Positions 1-6,934 of a stretch of DNA of 35,401 nt are shown here, piece by piece. The DNA is taken from NCBI GenBank assembly GCA_025927475.1, contig JAICLL010000054.1, positions 1 to 35,401 on the forward strand, read 5' to 3'. This stretch comes from Pirellulales bacterium (GTDB lineage Bacteria; Planctomycetota; Planctomycetia; Pirellulales; JAICIG01). Both the position numbers and the translations under genes were made by a program. Positions within the stretch are counted from its first letter, which is position 1. Every line of letters starts with the position of its first letter. The notes under the pieces are model-generated. The model was not told the origin of the DNA and searched no databases. It saw only the letters and a program-made list of their open reading frames with translations.

Positions 1-457
1 CGTGGTGCCCCAGGTGCATCAGCCGGTATTGGTTGGTCGTGGAAAAGATCGGAAACATGCAAAACCAGTCGGAGACCAGCTCGTTGAGCAGGCGGTTTTT
101 GAGCAAGATCCAATGGGCGCCCTCATGCCCGAGCCCGGCAAAGCGGTGCTGCACGGCCCCCACCAGCAAAATGCCCAGCGCCACGACCGGCACGTTCCAG
201 GCCCAAGACAGGCCCCAGCTTCCGCGCAGCTCGCAAAAGGCGATCGTCGCGGCGAGCACCGCCGCCAGCGTCAGCCAATCGAGGGCCAGGTATACGAGGT
301 TGCGATAGTTGTCCAAGTATCGCAACGGGTGAATCAGCGCGTTGAGTTCACGGCTGTTCAGCGTCTTTCCCAACTGTTTCACACGCATCGGCAAACTCAA
401 CTCAAGATAGAACAACTCTGCGGCGGGACAGTTGTCATGGTAATAAACTCCGGGCAT
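1..457 (-). CDS. Fatty acid desaturase family protein, N-terminal part (runs off left edge)
   Basis: Reading the minus strand from an ATG at 457 gives 152 residues with no stop before the window edge, so the C-terminal half is missing. The protein has hydrophobic stretches around residues 50-75 and 85-105, then His111-Glu-Gly-Ala-His115 (HxxxH) and, after about 30 residues, His148-Leu-Gly-His-His152 (HxxHH). These are the first two of the three histidine boxes that bind the di-iron centre of membrane fatty acid desaturases and related hydroxylases; the third would lie beyond the edge. The family inserts double bonds or hydroxyl groups into acyl chains at the membrane. The frame stays open upstream of 457, so an earlier start is possible; GGGAAG lies 9-10 bases before this ATG. 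Substrate and regiospecificity cannot be judged. Confidence 0.85.
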   Translation of the reverse strand, partial: MPGVYYHDNCPAAELFYLELSLPMRVKQLGKTLNSRELNALIHPLRYLDNYRNLVYLALDWLTLAAVLAATIAFCELRGSWGLSWAWNVPVVALGILLVGAVQHRFAGLGHEGAHWILLKNRLLNELVSDWFCMFPIFSTTNQYRLMHLGHH

Positions 458-654
458 CTTGCCTAGCTTCCCATCCTGAAGTCCGCTCCCATACCGGCTT
501 TTCTGGCCGATTTGGGACCAGCGGTGGGACGAGCGTTCACGGCGACGGCCTTGCCGAAGCCCCGGAAGCAGACCTGCCGGGCATCGCTTAGGCTCTGCCC
601 CAGCCACCGGGGCATTTGCCGAAAACGTGTTTGTCAGAACCGATCAGACACCCG

Positions 655-688
655 CTGGCGGACCACCAACTGCCAACCACCAACCCCT
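655..688. repeat. Degenerate GGTTGGT-type array after a stop codon
   Basis: On the minus strand this stretch reads as imperfect copies of GGTTGGT/GGTTGGC. It starts within a few bases of the stop codon of the minus-strand gene ending at 690. Similar arrays occur at 4290-4346 and 16495-16541. The rest of the 458-689 interval shows no gene or clear signal. Confidence 0.5.
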
Positions 689-689
689 C

Positions 690-1016
690 TCAAAACGTAT
701 CGAGAATGAATTGGTGCCCATAGTGGTACCGCCGGTTTTGCGGATAGTAGTTGTGCCAGTTGCGGTTATAGACCGGAATTCGCATTTCGGGCGGATACCG
801 GTAATAGAGACTTTCGGAACTGCGATAGTAGTCGGCGCTCCAAAAGTTTTGCGGGTAGAAAACGTAGGGATAGTGGTAGAATCGCTGCCAATCTTGGGTG
901 TTGTAGCTGTGGCCCCACTGGCGGCCGAAGGCCTGTTGGGCGCGGGCCTCTGTGGCAGCCGAAGCCGCCCAGACACTCGCGGCGCAGCACAACGCCAGCG
1001 CGATGCGGCGTATCAT
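690..1016 (-). CDS. Small exported Tyr-rich protein ('calmodulin-binding'-type planctomycete protein)
   Basis: This is a 108-residue protein. The ATG at 1016 is chosen because a strong SD (AGGGGGG) lies about 6 bases upstream and the protein then begins with a clean signal peptide (MIRRIALALCC..., hydrophobic core, likely cut after Ala-Arg-Ala near residue 26). An upstream in-frame start at 1115 would bury the signal peptide and is less likely. The mature part is about 80 residues and very rich in Tyr, Trp, Phe, His, Asn and Arg, with motifs such as FGRQWGHSYN and FYHYPYVFYPQNFW. From memory, planctomycete genomes encode similar proteins automatically labelled calmodulin-binding protein; I do not think that label is a demonstrated function. 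The protein is probably periplasmic or surface-associated. There is no operon partner: the next gene on this strand begins 160 bp upstream. Confidence 0.8.
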   Translation of the reverse strand: MIRRIALALCCAASVWAASAATEARAQQAFGRQWGHSYNTQDWQRFYHYPYVFYPQNFWSADYYRSSESLYYRYPPEMRIPVYNRNWHNYYPQNRRYHYGHQFILDTF

Positions 1017-1178
1017 GGTTCCCCCCTGGATCATTCCGGTCCTCGGCGCGGCGGCTCGCATCAGGTCGCAACAACCCAAACCGTGCGCGCGGATCGCTTG
1101 TAATTGCCTACCCAAGAGATCGGCATCTGCCTAACCGGCGCTCGAAGAATATCCGGCAACCGCGTTATACGCCGCAAA

Positions 1179-1961
1179 TTAGCCAGGCAACCTGCCTTCG
1201 GCCAATTCACGGTCCCACTGGTCCATCAGGGGCCAGTCGACAGCGCAAGTGCCGAAGTCGGCCATGTGCAGATAACCTTCCAGCCGGGCCAGCGTCTGGT
1301 CGACCAGCGCGTTGTTCTTGCGAAAGATTGGCCCGTGGCTGGGCAGCAACCACTCGACATCGCTTTTGCGAATTCGCCGCAGCGACTCGATGAACGCCGG
1401 CAAGTTGCTGCCATGATGGGCGTCGATGGCCCCGACGCAGCCGTCGCGGTAGATGTTGTCGCCGCTGAATAGCAGATTGCCCAGCCGGAACGAAAGCTGG
1501 CTATCGGTATGGCCCGGCGTATGCCATACCTCAAGCGATAGCGAACCTACCCGGATCGTGTCGCCCTCGTCTACAAATTCGTCGATCTTGACGGGCGGCA
1601 TCTCCAGATGAATGTCTTGGGCGGTCACTTCGGCAAATGTTTTGATGCGGTCGCCCGACTCCAACGGTTCGGCCGCCTTGGGATGCCCGGTGACCGTGGC
1701 CTTGAGAATCTGTTTTACCTTGGCCAGGCCCTGAATATGGTCGACGTCGGCATGGGTGGCCACCACCGTCTTGCAGTTGGAAAGCGGAAAGTCCAACTGC
1801 CGGATCATTTCGACAATTTCGTCGACAGTCTCTTCAAAACCGATGTCAATCAGGATCCAATCGGGCCCGTCGTAGACAAGATAGACGTTGCACCCCAGCC
1901 GCTCACCGGCCTGGTGATTGATTTCGATCACGTGAGGGAAGACGGGCTTCCGCTCGAGCAT
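1179..1961 (-). CDS. MBL-fold metallo-hydrolase
   Basis: This is a 260-residue metallo-beta-lactamase-fold protein without a signal peptide, so probably cytoplasmic. The visible metal ligands are the HxxxDH box at residues 70-75 (His-Ala-Asp-Val-Asp-His, with Asp where the classical motif has a second His), His147 and His151 in [10 protein letters not shown], Asp168 in FSGDNIY and His209 in PSHGP. The overall order matches glyoxalase II-like and other thioester or phosphodiester hydrolases; the exact substrate cannot be assigned. The ATG at 1961 is chosen because AAGGGTGG lies just upstream and the fold begins shortly after; the open frame extends to 2183, but that extension looks non-coding and contains the promoter described below. 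The gene is divergent from the SMP-30 gene at 2216. Confidence 0.88.
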   Translation of the reverse strand: MLERKPVFPHVIEINHQAGERLGCNVYLVYDGPDWILIDIGFEETVDEIVEMIRQLDFPLSNCKTVVATHADVDHIQGLAKVKQILKATVTGHPKAAEPLESGDRIKTFAEVTAQDIHLEMPPVKIDEFVDEGDTIRVGSLSLEVWHTPGHTDSQLSFRLGNLLFSGDNIYRDGCVGAIDAHHGSNLPAFIESLRRIRKSDVEWLLPSHGPIFRKNNALVDQTLARLEGYLHMADFGTCAVDWPLMDQWDRELAEGRLPG

Positions 1962-2003
1962 GTGCCACCCTTGTTGCTGGAGGATTGCCGTTTTCCGGCA
2001 GGA

Positions 2004-2055
2004 CGAGGTTGACCTCGCCCACCAGATTCTAGCCACACCCGCCGTGATGCCACAA
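2004..2055 (-). promoter_or_regulatory. Candidate promoter and palindrome for the MBL-fold gene
   Basis: On the minus strand TTGTGG (2050-2055) and TAGAAT (2026-2031) are separated by 18 bases, a plausible sigma-70 -35/-10 pair. A 14-bp palindrome CGAGGT-TG-ACCTCG at 2004-2017 falls about where transcription would start, where a repressor could bind. Both are pattern readings; no regulator is known. Confidence 0.4.
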
Positions 2056-2150
2056 GGTTGCGGCTGGCGCCGCGCCGCTTTGGATGGCGCTGCATCTATT
2101 CTTGATCTGAATCGCTCGGTGCACCGCCCTAATTCCGCAGAATCGGTGAG

Positions 2151-2179
2151 TTGAGACCGCACTGCCGGTGGATTAGACT
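2151..2179 (+). promoter_or_regulatory. Candidate promoter for the SMP-30 gene
   Basis: TTGAGA at 2151-2156 and TAGACT at 2174-2179 are separated by 17 bases, giving a good -35 and an acceptable -10. The gene starts 36 bases further on, at 2216. The divergent MBL-fold promoter lies about 100 bases to the left. Confidence 0.4.
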
Positions 2180-2215
2180 TCAAGGATTAGGCCGTTATTT
2201 TCGGGAGCTGCCCAC

Positions 2216-3265
2216 ATGCGCACTTGCTTCTTGTTTTGCCTGGTGATCGCGGCGTTTGATTGCGCGGCCCTCGGCCAGGAGACGGGCAACGCTCGGCCCA
2301 TTGTGCCAGCCGATGCCAGGCTTGAACTGCTTTACACACGCAGCGCCCCCATCTCCGGCGGGCTGACCGAAGGCCCGGCCGTGGCGCCCGACGGCAGCAT
2401 TTATTTTACTGACATTCCCGAAGGCGAAGATCAAGGGCTGATCGTTCGCTACGATCCGAAGTCGGGCGACACCTCTGTCTTTGCCGCCGACAGCCACAAG
2501 GCGAACGGGCTGATGTTCGACGCCGAAGGCCGTCTGGTGGCCTGCGAGGGCGCCGATGGCGGCGGGCGCTGTGTCTCGCGCTGGGACCTCAAAACTCGCA
2601 AACGCGAGGTGCTGGCCGATGATTACCAGGGCAAAAAGTTCAACGCCCCGAACGACCTGTGCATCGACCAGAAGGGCCGCATTTACTTCACCGACCCGCG
2701 TTATCTGGGCGAAGAAGCGCGCGAGCTGGAGCATCGCGCCGTCTATCGCATCGACACCGACGGCGCCGTGGTCGAGGTGACGCACGACGTCGAAAAACCC
2801 AACGGCATCGCCATCAGCCCCGACCAGCAGACGCTGTATGTGGGCGACAACAACAACGGCACCGACCGCATCGACTCGAAAGGCCCGCCGCCCGAGAAAG
2901 GCGCAATGAAGGTCTACGCTTTCCCGCTCGACGCCAACGGCATGGTGGCCGGGCCGCGGAAGACGGTCTACGACTTTGGGCGCGAAAGCGGCTGCGATGG
3001 CATGACGGTCGATCGTCACGGGAATCTGTATTTGACTTCGCGCAGCGCCAAGCGGCCGGGTATTCTGATTCTCGATCCGCGCGGCGCCGAATTGGGTTTC
3101 CTCGCCACCGCCGAACCGCAGTCCGACGCCAAAGAGCCCAAGGGCTTGCCGAGCAACTGCGACTTCGGCATCGGCGAAGATCGCAACGTGCTCTACATCA
3201 CCGTAGACAAGAGCCTGTATCGTGTCCGGCTGAATGCCGAGGGATATCACATTCCCTGGCGCTAA
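2216..3265 (+). CDS. Exported SMP-30/gluconolactonase/LRE family protein
   Basis: This is a 349-residue six-bladed beta-propeller of the SMP-30/gluconolactonase family, enzymes that open sugar lactones (or related esters) using one divalent metal. An N-terminal signal peptide (MRTCFLFCLVIAAFDCAALG) indicates export. Candidate metal-site residues are Glu52 in LTEGPAVAPDG, Asn143 or Asn146 in FNAPNDLCID, Asn196 in KPNGIAISPD and Asp261 in GCDGMTVD, all in the expected order and spacing. Repeated blade strands such as GSIYFTD, GRIYFTD and GNLYLTS are visible. The length is normal. The ATG at 2216 is the only start that gives a complete signal peptide; GGGAGC lies about 9 bases upstream. Planctomycetes carry many paralogues whose true substrates are unknown, so lactonase activity is a family-level inference. 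Confidence 0.9.
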   Translation: MRTCFLFCLVIAAFDCAALGQETGNARPIVPADARLELLYTRSAPISGGLTEGPAVAPDGSIYFTDIPEGEDQGLIVRYDPKSGDTSVFAADSHKANGLMFDAEGRLVACEGADGGGRCVSRWDLKTRKREVLADDYQGKKFNAPNDLCIDQKGRIYFTDPRYLGEEARELEHRAVYRIDTDGAVVEVTHDVEKPNGIAISPDQQTLYVGDNNNGTDRIDSKGPPPEKGAMKVYAFPLDANGMVAGPRKTVYDFGRESGCDGMTVDRHGNLYLTSRSAKRPGILILDPRGAELGFLATAEPQSDAKEPKGLPSNCDFGIGEDRNVLYITVDKSLYRVRLNAEGYHIPWR

Positions 3266-3301
3266 TTGCCCAGGCAGGCAAAAAGATGGGGGGCAAAAAA
3301 T

Positions 3302-3509
3302 GAAGGAGATATGGAGACGACGGCAGAAACCGGGCAGCCCGGAATTGAAACGCTAATCGACGCTAAAATCGGAATGTGGATTGCCTTGCTCCGATTAGCG
3401 AAGATTAACGCAAATCAGTGTCCCCATCGCAGAAAAAGGGAATGGACGCGATACGGCGATGAAGAACATCTCCATCTCCTTATCTCTTCATCATCTCCTT
3501 ATCTCCTTC
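3302..3509. repeat. Intergenic region with nested inverted repeats
   Basis: The convergent 3266-3545 gap holds no gene. Its left side has an 18-mer at 3302-3319 (GAAGGAGATATGGAGACG) and its right side the near-complement at 3492-3509, matching 16 of 18. A partial second copy of the right arm lies at about 3471-3490. Inside is a perfect 9-bp inverted repeat, CGCTAATCG (3351-3359) and CGATTAGCG (3392-3400). It may act as a bidirectional terminator or be a degenerate small mobile repeat. Confidence 0.45.
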
Positions 3510-3545
3510 ACTTTTTTGCCTTCCTTTGCGCGTTAGAACTAAGAG

Positions 3546-4289
3546 TTAGAGTTGGCCGGCGAGCAACTGCCGGGTGCGCGGGCTTTGCGGTGCGTCGAGC
3601 ACTTGCTTGGGCGGACCTTCTTCGATCACTCGGCCCTCGGCGACCACCACCACGCGATCGGCGGCCCGGCGCGCGAAGCCGATCTCGTGCGTCACCATCA
3701 ACAGCGTCAGCCCGTCGCGCTTCAAGCCTTCCAGCACGCTTAGCACCTCCTGCTTCAGTTCCGGGTCAAGCGCGCTGGTGATCTCATCGCAGAGCAGCGC
3801 CTGGGGCTGCATGGCCAGCGCTCGGGCAATGGCCACCCGTTGCTTTTGCCCACCAGACAACTGTTGGGGATAGGCTGCGGCCCGCTCGGCCAGGCCGACC
3901 CGATCTAACAGTTCTTGCGCCCGCTGGTGCGCGCGGTTGCGCGGCCAACGCAGCACGCGCTGTGGCGCCTCGGCCACGTTTTCCAACGCCGTCAGGTGCG
4001 GAAAGAGCTGGAAATCTTGAAAGATCATGCCGACCAGCCGCCGCACTTGTGGCCAAACGTGGCGGGCCCGTTCGCCCGCCTTGATCGTGTGCGGGCCGAC
4101 GCGCACCCGACCGGCATCCCAGTCGTGCAGACCATTGATACACCGCAGCATCGTCGATTTGCCGCTGCCGCTGGGGCCGATGATCGCCAGCGCCTCGCCC
4201 GCCGCGGCCTGCAACGATACTCCGTCGAGCACCGTTCGCGGTCCATAGCGCTTGCACAGGTCGGTGAGTTCGATGAGCGGCTCGGGCAC
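3546..4289 (-). CDS. ABC transporter ATP-binding protein, polar amino acid type
   Basis: This 247-residue ABC ATPase powers a polar-amino-acid importer. Visible motifs are Walker A GPSGSGKST (38-46), Q-loop Gln91 in FQDFQLFPH, signature LSGGQKQ (144-150), Walker B ALLCDE (164-169) followed by ITSALDPE, and H-loop His201. The ITSALDPE segment has Ile where this family normally has Pro (DEPTSALDP), a mild change next to the catalytic Glu. It resembles GlnQ/HisP-type ATPases. The gene lies 118 bp downstream of the fused binding-protein/permease gene on the same strand and almost certainly partners with it. The start is GTG at 4289: the ABC domain begins within five residues, leaving no room for a later start. 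There is no SD; a GGTTAGT array directly touches the start codon. Confidence 0.93.
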   Translation of the reverse strand: MPEPLIELTDLCKRYGPRTVLDGVSLQAAAGEALAIIGPSGSGKSTMLRCINGLHDWDAGRVRVGPHTIKAGERARHVWPQVRRLVGMIFQDFQLFPHLTALENVAEAPQRVLRWPRNRAHQRAQELLDRVGLAERAAAYPQQLSGGQKQRVAIARALAMQPQALLCDEITSALDPELKQEVLSVLEGLKRDGLTLLMVTHEIGFARRAADRVVVVAEGRVIEEGPPKQVLDAPQSPRTRQLLAGQL

Positions 4290-4346
4290 GGTTAGTGGTT
4301 AGTGGTTAGTGGTTAGTGGTGAGTGGTTGGTGGCTGGTGGCTAGTG
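4290..4346. repeat. GGTTAGT heptamer array abutting the ATPase start codon
   Basis: Four near-perfect GGTTAGT units are followed by degenerate units (GGTGAGT, GGTTGGT, GGCTGGT, GGCTAGT). The array begins at the base next to the GTG start of the minus-strand ATPase gene, occupying its ribosome-binding region. To its right, 4355-4390 carries a second low-complexity repeat based on GACCTCTG. Confidence 0.75.
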
Positions 4347-4407
4347 ATTCGATCTTCCCTGACCTCTGGCCTCCGACCTCTGACCCCTCTTCCTGTTCCC
4401 TAACCGG

Positions 4408-5997
4408 CTACCGTCCCCAGCGCCGTTCCAGATATCGCGACAGATATCCCAGCGGTACCGACATCGCCAGATAGAGCGCGGCCGTTAACAAGCCCAACTC
4501 AACAAACTTCAGGCTGGAGCGTGAGAGAATGAGATACTCTTTGGTCAACTCGCGCACCGCGATCACGCTCACCAGGCTGGTGTCTTTGAACAAGGCCACC
4601 AGGTCGTTGGTCATCGGGCCCAGTGCCGTGCGGATTGCCTGCGGAAAGATAATGCGGCGGAATGCCACCGGATCGGACATGCTCAAAGCGCGAGCGGCCT
4701 CCCATTGTCCCTGCGGCACGGCCTGGATCGAACTGCGATAAATCTCCGATTCGTAGGCGGCGTAGTTCAGCCCGAAGCCGGCGATCGCCGCGCCAACCGC
4801 GGGTAGCGCCAGATGCCAGGCCTCCAGATAATGCGCCACGCCGAAGTAGAGAAAGAACAACAGCAGCAACAGCGGAATACCACGAAAGAATTCGACATAG
4901 GCCAACGCCAGCCAGCGCAGCGGCGCGGGCCCATAGAGCCGGCAAATCGCCAGCACCAGCCCCATCACCACGGCCAACAGCATGCTTGTCGCCGTGAGGA
5001 AGACGGTCATGCCGGCCGCCCGCAGCAGCAGCGGGGTATATTGCTTCCAACTCCAAAGCCGTGACGACGAGGCCACGAGCTGCTGATCGACCACGTCGGC
5101 TGGCTGGGGCGGATCCGGCAGCGGTTGGCTGTCGTCGTCGAAGCCCAGGCCGCGCCGCTCGGCGTCGTCGGCGGCCAGGCGAGCCTGGTCGGCGTTCCAC
5201 AGCCGCCAGCGCCGCAAGGTTTGCTGCCAGCGCCCCGACTGCATCAACTCGCCCAAGGCCGTGTCGATGGCGGCGATCAGGTTTTCATCGTCCGGCCGCG
5301 CGGCAATGCCATATTCGCCTCGGGCGATATGCCCGCCTGCCAATCGGAAGCGCGGATTGGTCTCGCCATAGAACGTGACGATCGGTGTGTCGAGCAGCAC
5401 GGCGTCGAGCCGGCCCAATTCCAGATCGAGATAAGGCTCGACCTGGCCATCGAACGCGATGGTGTCGATGCCCGCGCCTGCCAGCACGCGCTCGGCTGCG
5501 CTGCCCGCCATCGTGCCCACCAGCCGGTCGCGGCAGTCGGCCAGGCGGTGGATCTGTTTTTCCTCGCGCCGCACCACGAGTTGCTCGGCATAAATGTAAT
5601 AAGGGCGCGAGAAGCGCATCGCGCGGCGGTTTTCGGCGGTGATTTCGTAGCCGCTGAGGATGATGTCGAAATCGCCCTTGGCCAGGCCCAACTGCAACGT
5701 CACCCACTCGTATTGCACGAACTCGGCGGCCAACGGCTGCCCAAGATGGTGGCTGAGCGTCTCGGCCAAGGCGTCGGCCAGCTCGACTTCGAAGCCAATC
5801 ACGCGGCCGGGATCGAGCGGATCGCGCAGCTCGAACGGCGCGCCGCCCTCGGCGTCGCCACCCCAGCGCAGCACACCGCCCTTCAGCCGTTCGCTGAGCC
5901 GCTGCCAGTCAGGTTCCACCGCAAACGCCGGTAAAACCGTGGCCGGCGAGACGCAAGCTGCCAGCAGCAGCACCAGTGAACACGAACGAACAGGCAT
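4408..5997 (-). CDS. Fused substrate-binding protein and permease of a polar amino acid ABC transporter
   Basis: This 529-residue protein joins two usually separate subunits. Residues 1-26 form a signal peptide ending in Ala-Phe-Ala. Residues from about 35 to 265 are a family-3 solute-binding domain, with typical segments such as GFEVELADALAE, GDFDIILSGYEIT and RMRFSRPYY-like text (AMRFSRPYYIYAEQ). After a Pro/Asp-rich linker, residues from about 310 to 529 are a HisM/GlnP-type permease with roughly five membrane helices and the EAA loop (QWEAARALSMSDPVAFRRII) that docks on the ATPase. The substrate is probably a polar amino acid, but this cannot be refined. The ATG at 5997 gives the signal peptide; the open frame reaches 6315, but that part overlaps the DUF1080 gene antisense to nothing recognisable. 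The ATPase gene follows on the same strand. Confidence 0.92.
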   Translation of the reverse strand: MPVRSCSLVLLLAACVSPATVLPAFAVEPDWQRLSERLKGGVLRWGGDAEGGAPFELRDPLDPGRVIGFEVELADALAETLSHHLGQPLAAEFVQYEWVTLQLGLAKGDFDIILSGYEITAENRRAMRFSRPYYIYAEQLVVRREEKQIHRLADCRDRLVGTMAGSAAERVLAGAGIDTIAFDGQVEPYLDLELGRLDAVLLDTPIVTFYGETNPRFRLAGGHIARGEYGIAARPDDENLIAAIDTALGELMQSGRWQQTLRRWRLWNADQARLAADDAERRGLGFDDDSQPLPDPPQPADVVDQQLVASSSRLWSWKQYTPLLLRAAGMTVFLTATSMLLAVVMGLVLAICRLYGPAPLRWLALAYVEFFRGIPLLLLLFFLYFGVAHYLEAWHLALPAVGAAIAGFGLNYAAYESEIYRSSIQAVPQGQWEAARALSMSDPVAFRRIIFPQAIRTALGPMTNDLVALFKDTSLVSVIAVRELTKEYLILSRSSLKFVELGLLTAALYLAMSVPLGYLSRYLERRWGR

Positions 5998-6086
5998 ACC
6001 TAGTGCTTCGCCAACTCCAGCTTTTCGCTTTGGCCAAAGCGCTCGTCGAGGCCGGGTGGCGGAGCGCTCCAGCGACACCGCAAGAG

Positions 6087-6809
6087 TTACTTGATGGGCC
6101 GCAGCTTGATGTTCCGGAAGCAAACCGCGTTGCCGTGATCTTGCAGGCAGATGTAGCCCTTGGTGGCTTTGCCAAATTTGGGCATCGAGCCGAACTTGCT
6201 TTTGGCCACGCGCTCGTCCCAGTCTTTGTTTCCCTTGATGTACTCGTTGTACTTGACGCCGTTCATATAGGTTTCGCATTTTTGGGGCGAGATGAGCACG
6301 CGCAGCCGGTTCCACTCGCCGGCGGGCTTGGTGGCGTCGCTCTTGGCCGGATAGAGCTGATAGAGCCAGCCCGATTTTTGCGGGTCGTGCCCGTCTTTGT
6401 TGTCTTGAATCTGGATTTCAGGGCCGGTCATCCACGGAGCGCCCTCGTCTTCGGTGACGTGGAACATCAGCCCGCTATTGCCGCCTTTCGAGATGCGGTA
6501 GTCGAGCACCAGTTCGAAGCTGTCGTATTGCTCGGCAGTGACGATGTCGCCCGCGCCATCGCCGGCGCGGCACAGCGCGCCGTCTTCGATCTTCCACCCC
6601 GAACCGATCTCCTTGCCGCGGTATTTCCGCCAGCCATCGGTGTTGTTGCCGTTAAACAACAGCTTCCAGCCGTCGGCCTTTTCTTTGGCGGTCAGGGTGT
6701 TCGGCTCGGCCGACTCCGCGGCGCCTTCGGCCGCCTGCACACTGGGCATGTTAGCAATGAAGACCATTACGAGAACCACGGCGGGCAAAAAGTGTTTGAC
6801 GACGGACAT
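6087..6809 (-). CDS. Exported DUF1080 (3-keto-disaccharide hydrolase family) protein
   Basis: This 240-residue protein has a signal peptide (MSVVKHFLPAVVLVMVFIANM..., cut near VQA) and one DUF1080 domain, a concanavalin-like beta-jelly-roll found in huge numbers in planctomycetes. Typical family segments are visible: WKLLFNGNNTDGWRKYRGK, WKIEDGALCR, FELVLDYRISKGGNSGLMF, GPEIQIQDN, NRLRVLISP and GYICLQDHGNAVCFRNIKLR. The last of these is the usual family C-terminus, so the protein is complete. Members have been linked to hydrolysis of 3-keto-glycosides in the periplasm; activity here is inferred. An SD (GAAGGAG) lies about 9 bases before the ATG. The transporter gene starts 89 bp downstream, so transcription may continue into it, and a promoter candidate lies at 6869-6896. 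Confidence 0.92.
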   Translation of the reverse strand: MSVVKHFLPAVVLVMVFIANMPSVQAAEGAAESAEPNTLTAKEKADGWKLLFNGNNTDGWRKYRGKEIGSGWKIEDGALCRAGDGAGDIVTAEQYDSFELVLDYRISKGGNSGLMFHVTEDEGAPWMTGPEIQIQDNKDGHDPQKSGWLYQLYPAKSDATKPAGEWNRLRVLISPQKCETYMNGVKYNEYIKGNKDWDERVAKSKFGSMPKFGKATKGYICLQDHGNAVCFRNIKLRPIK

Positions 6810-6868
6810 GGAACAAGCACTCCTTCAGCAAGCGGCATGAAACGATTCGAGCGACGGCGCTGCGGTCT

Positions 6869-6896
6869 ATCATAATCGACGGTGGGCCGCTGAAAA
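6869..6896 (-). promoter_or_regulatory. Candidate promoter for the DUF1080 gene
   Basis: On the minus strand TTTTCA (6891-6896) and TATGAT (6869-6874) are 16 bases apart. The -10 matches consensus at five of six positions. It lies 60 bases upstream of the DUF1080 start and downstream of the PP2C stop, suggesting a separate transcript. Confidence 0.45.
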
Positions 6897-6934
6897 CCCG
6901 GTCTGAGCAGTTCTGCCGATACGCGCCGGGACGC

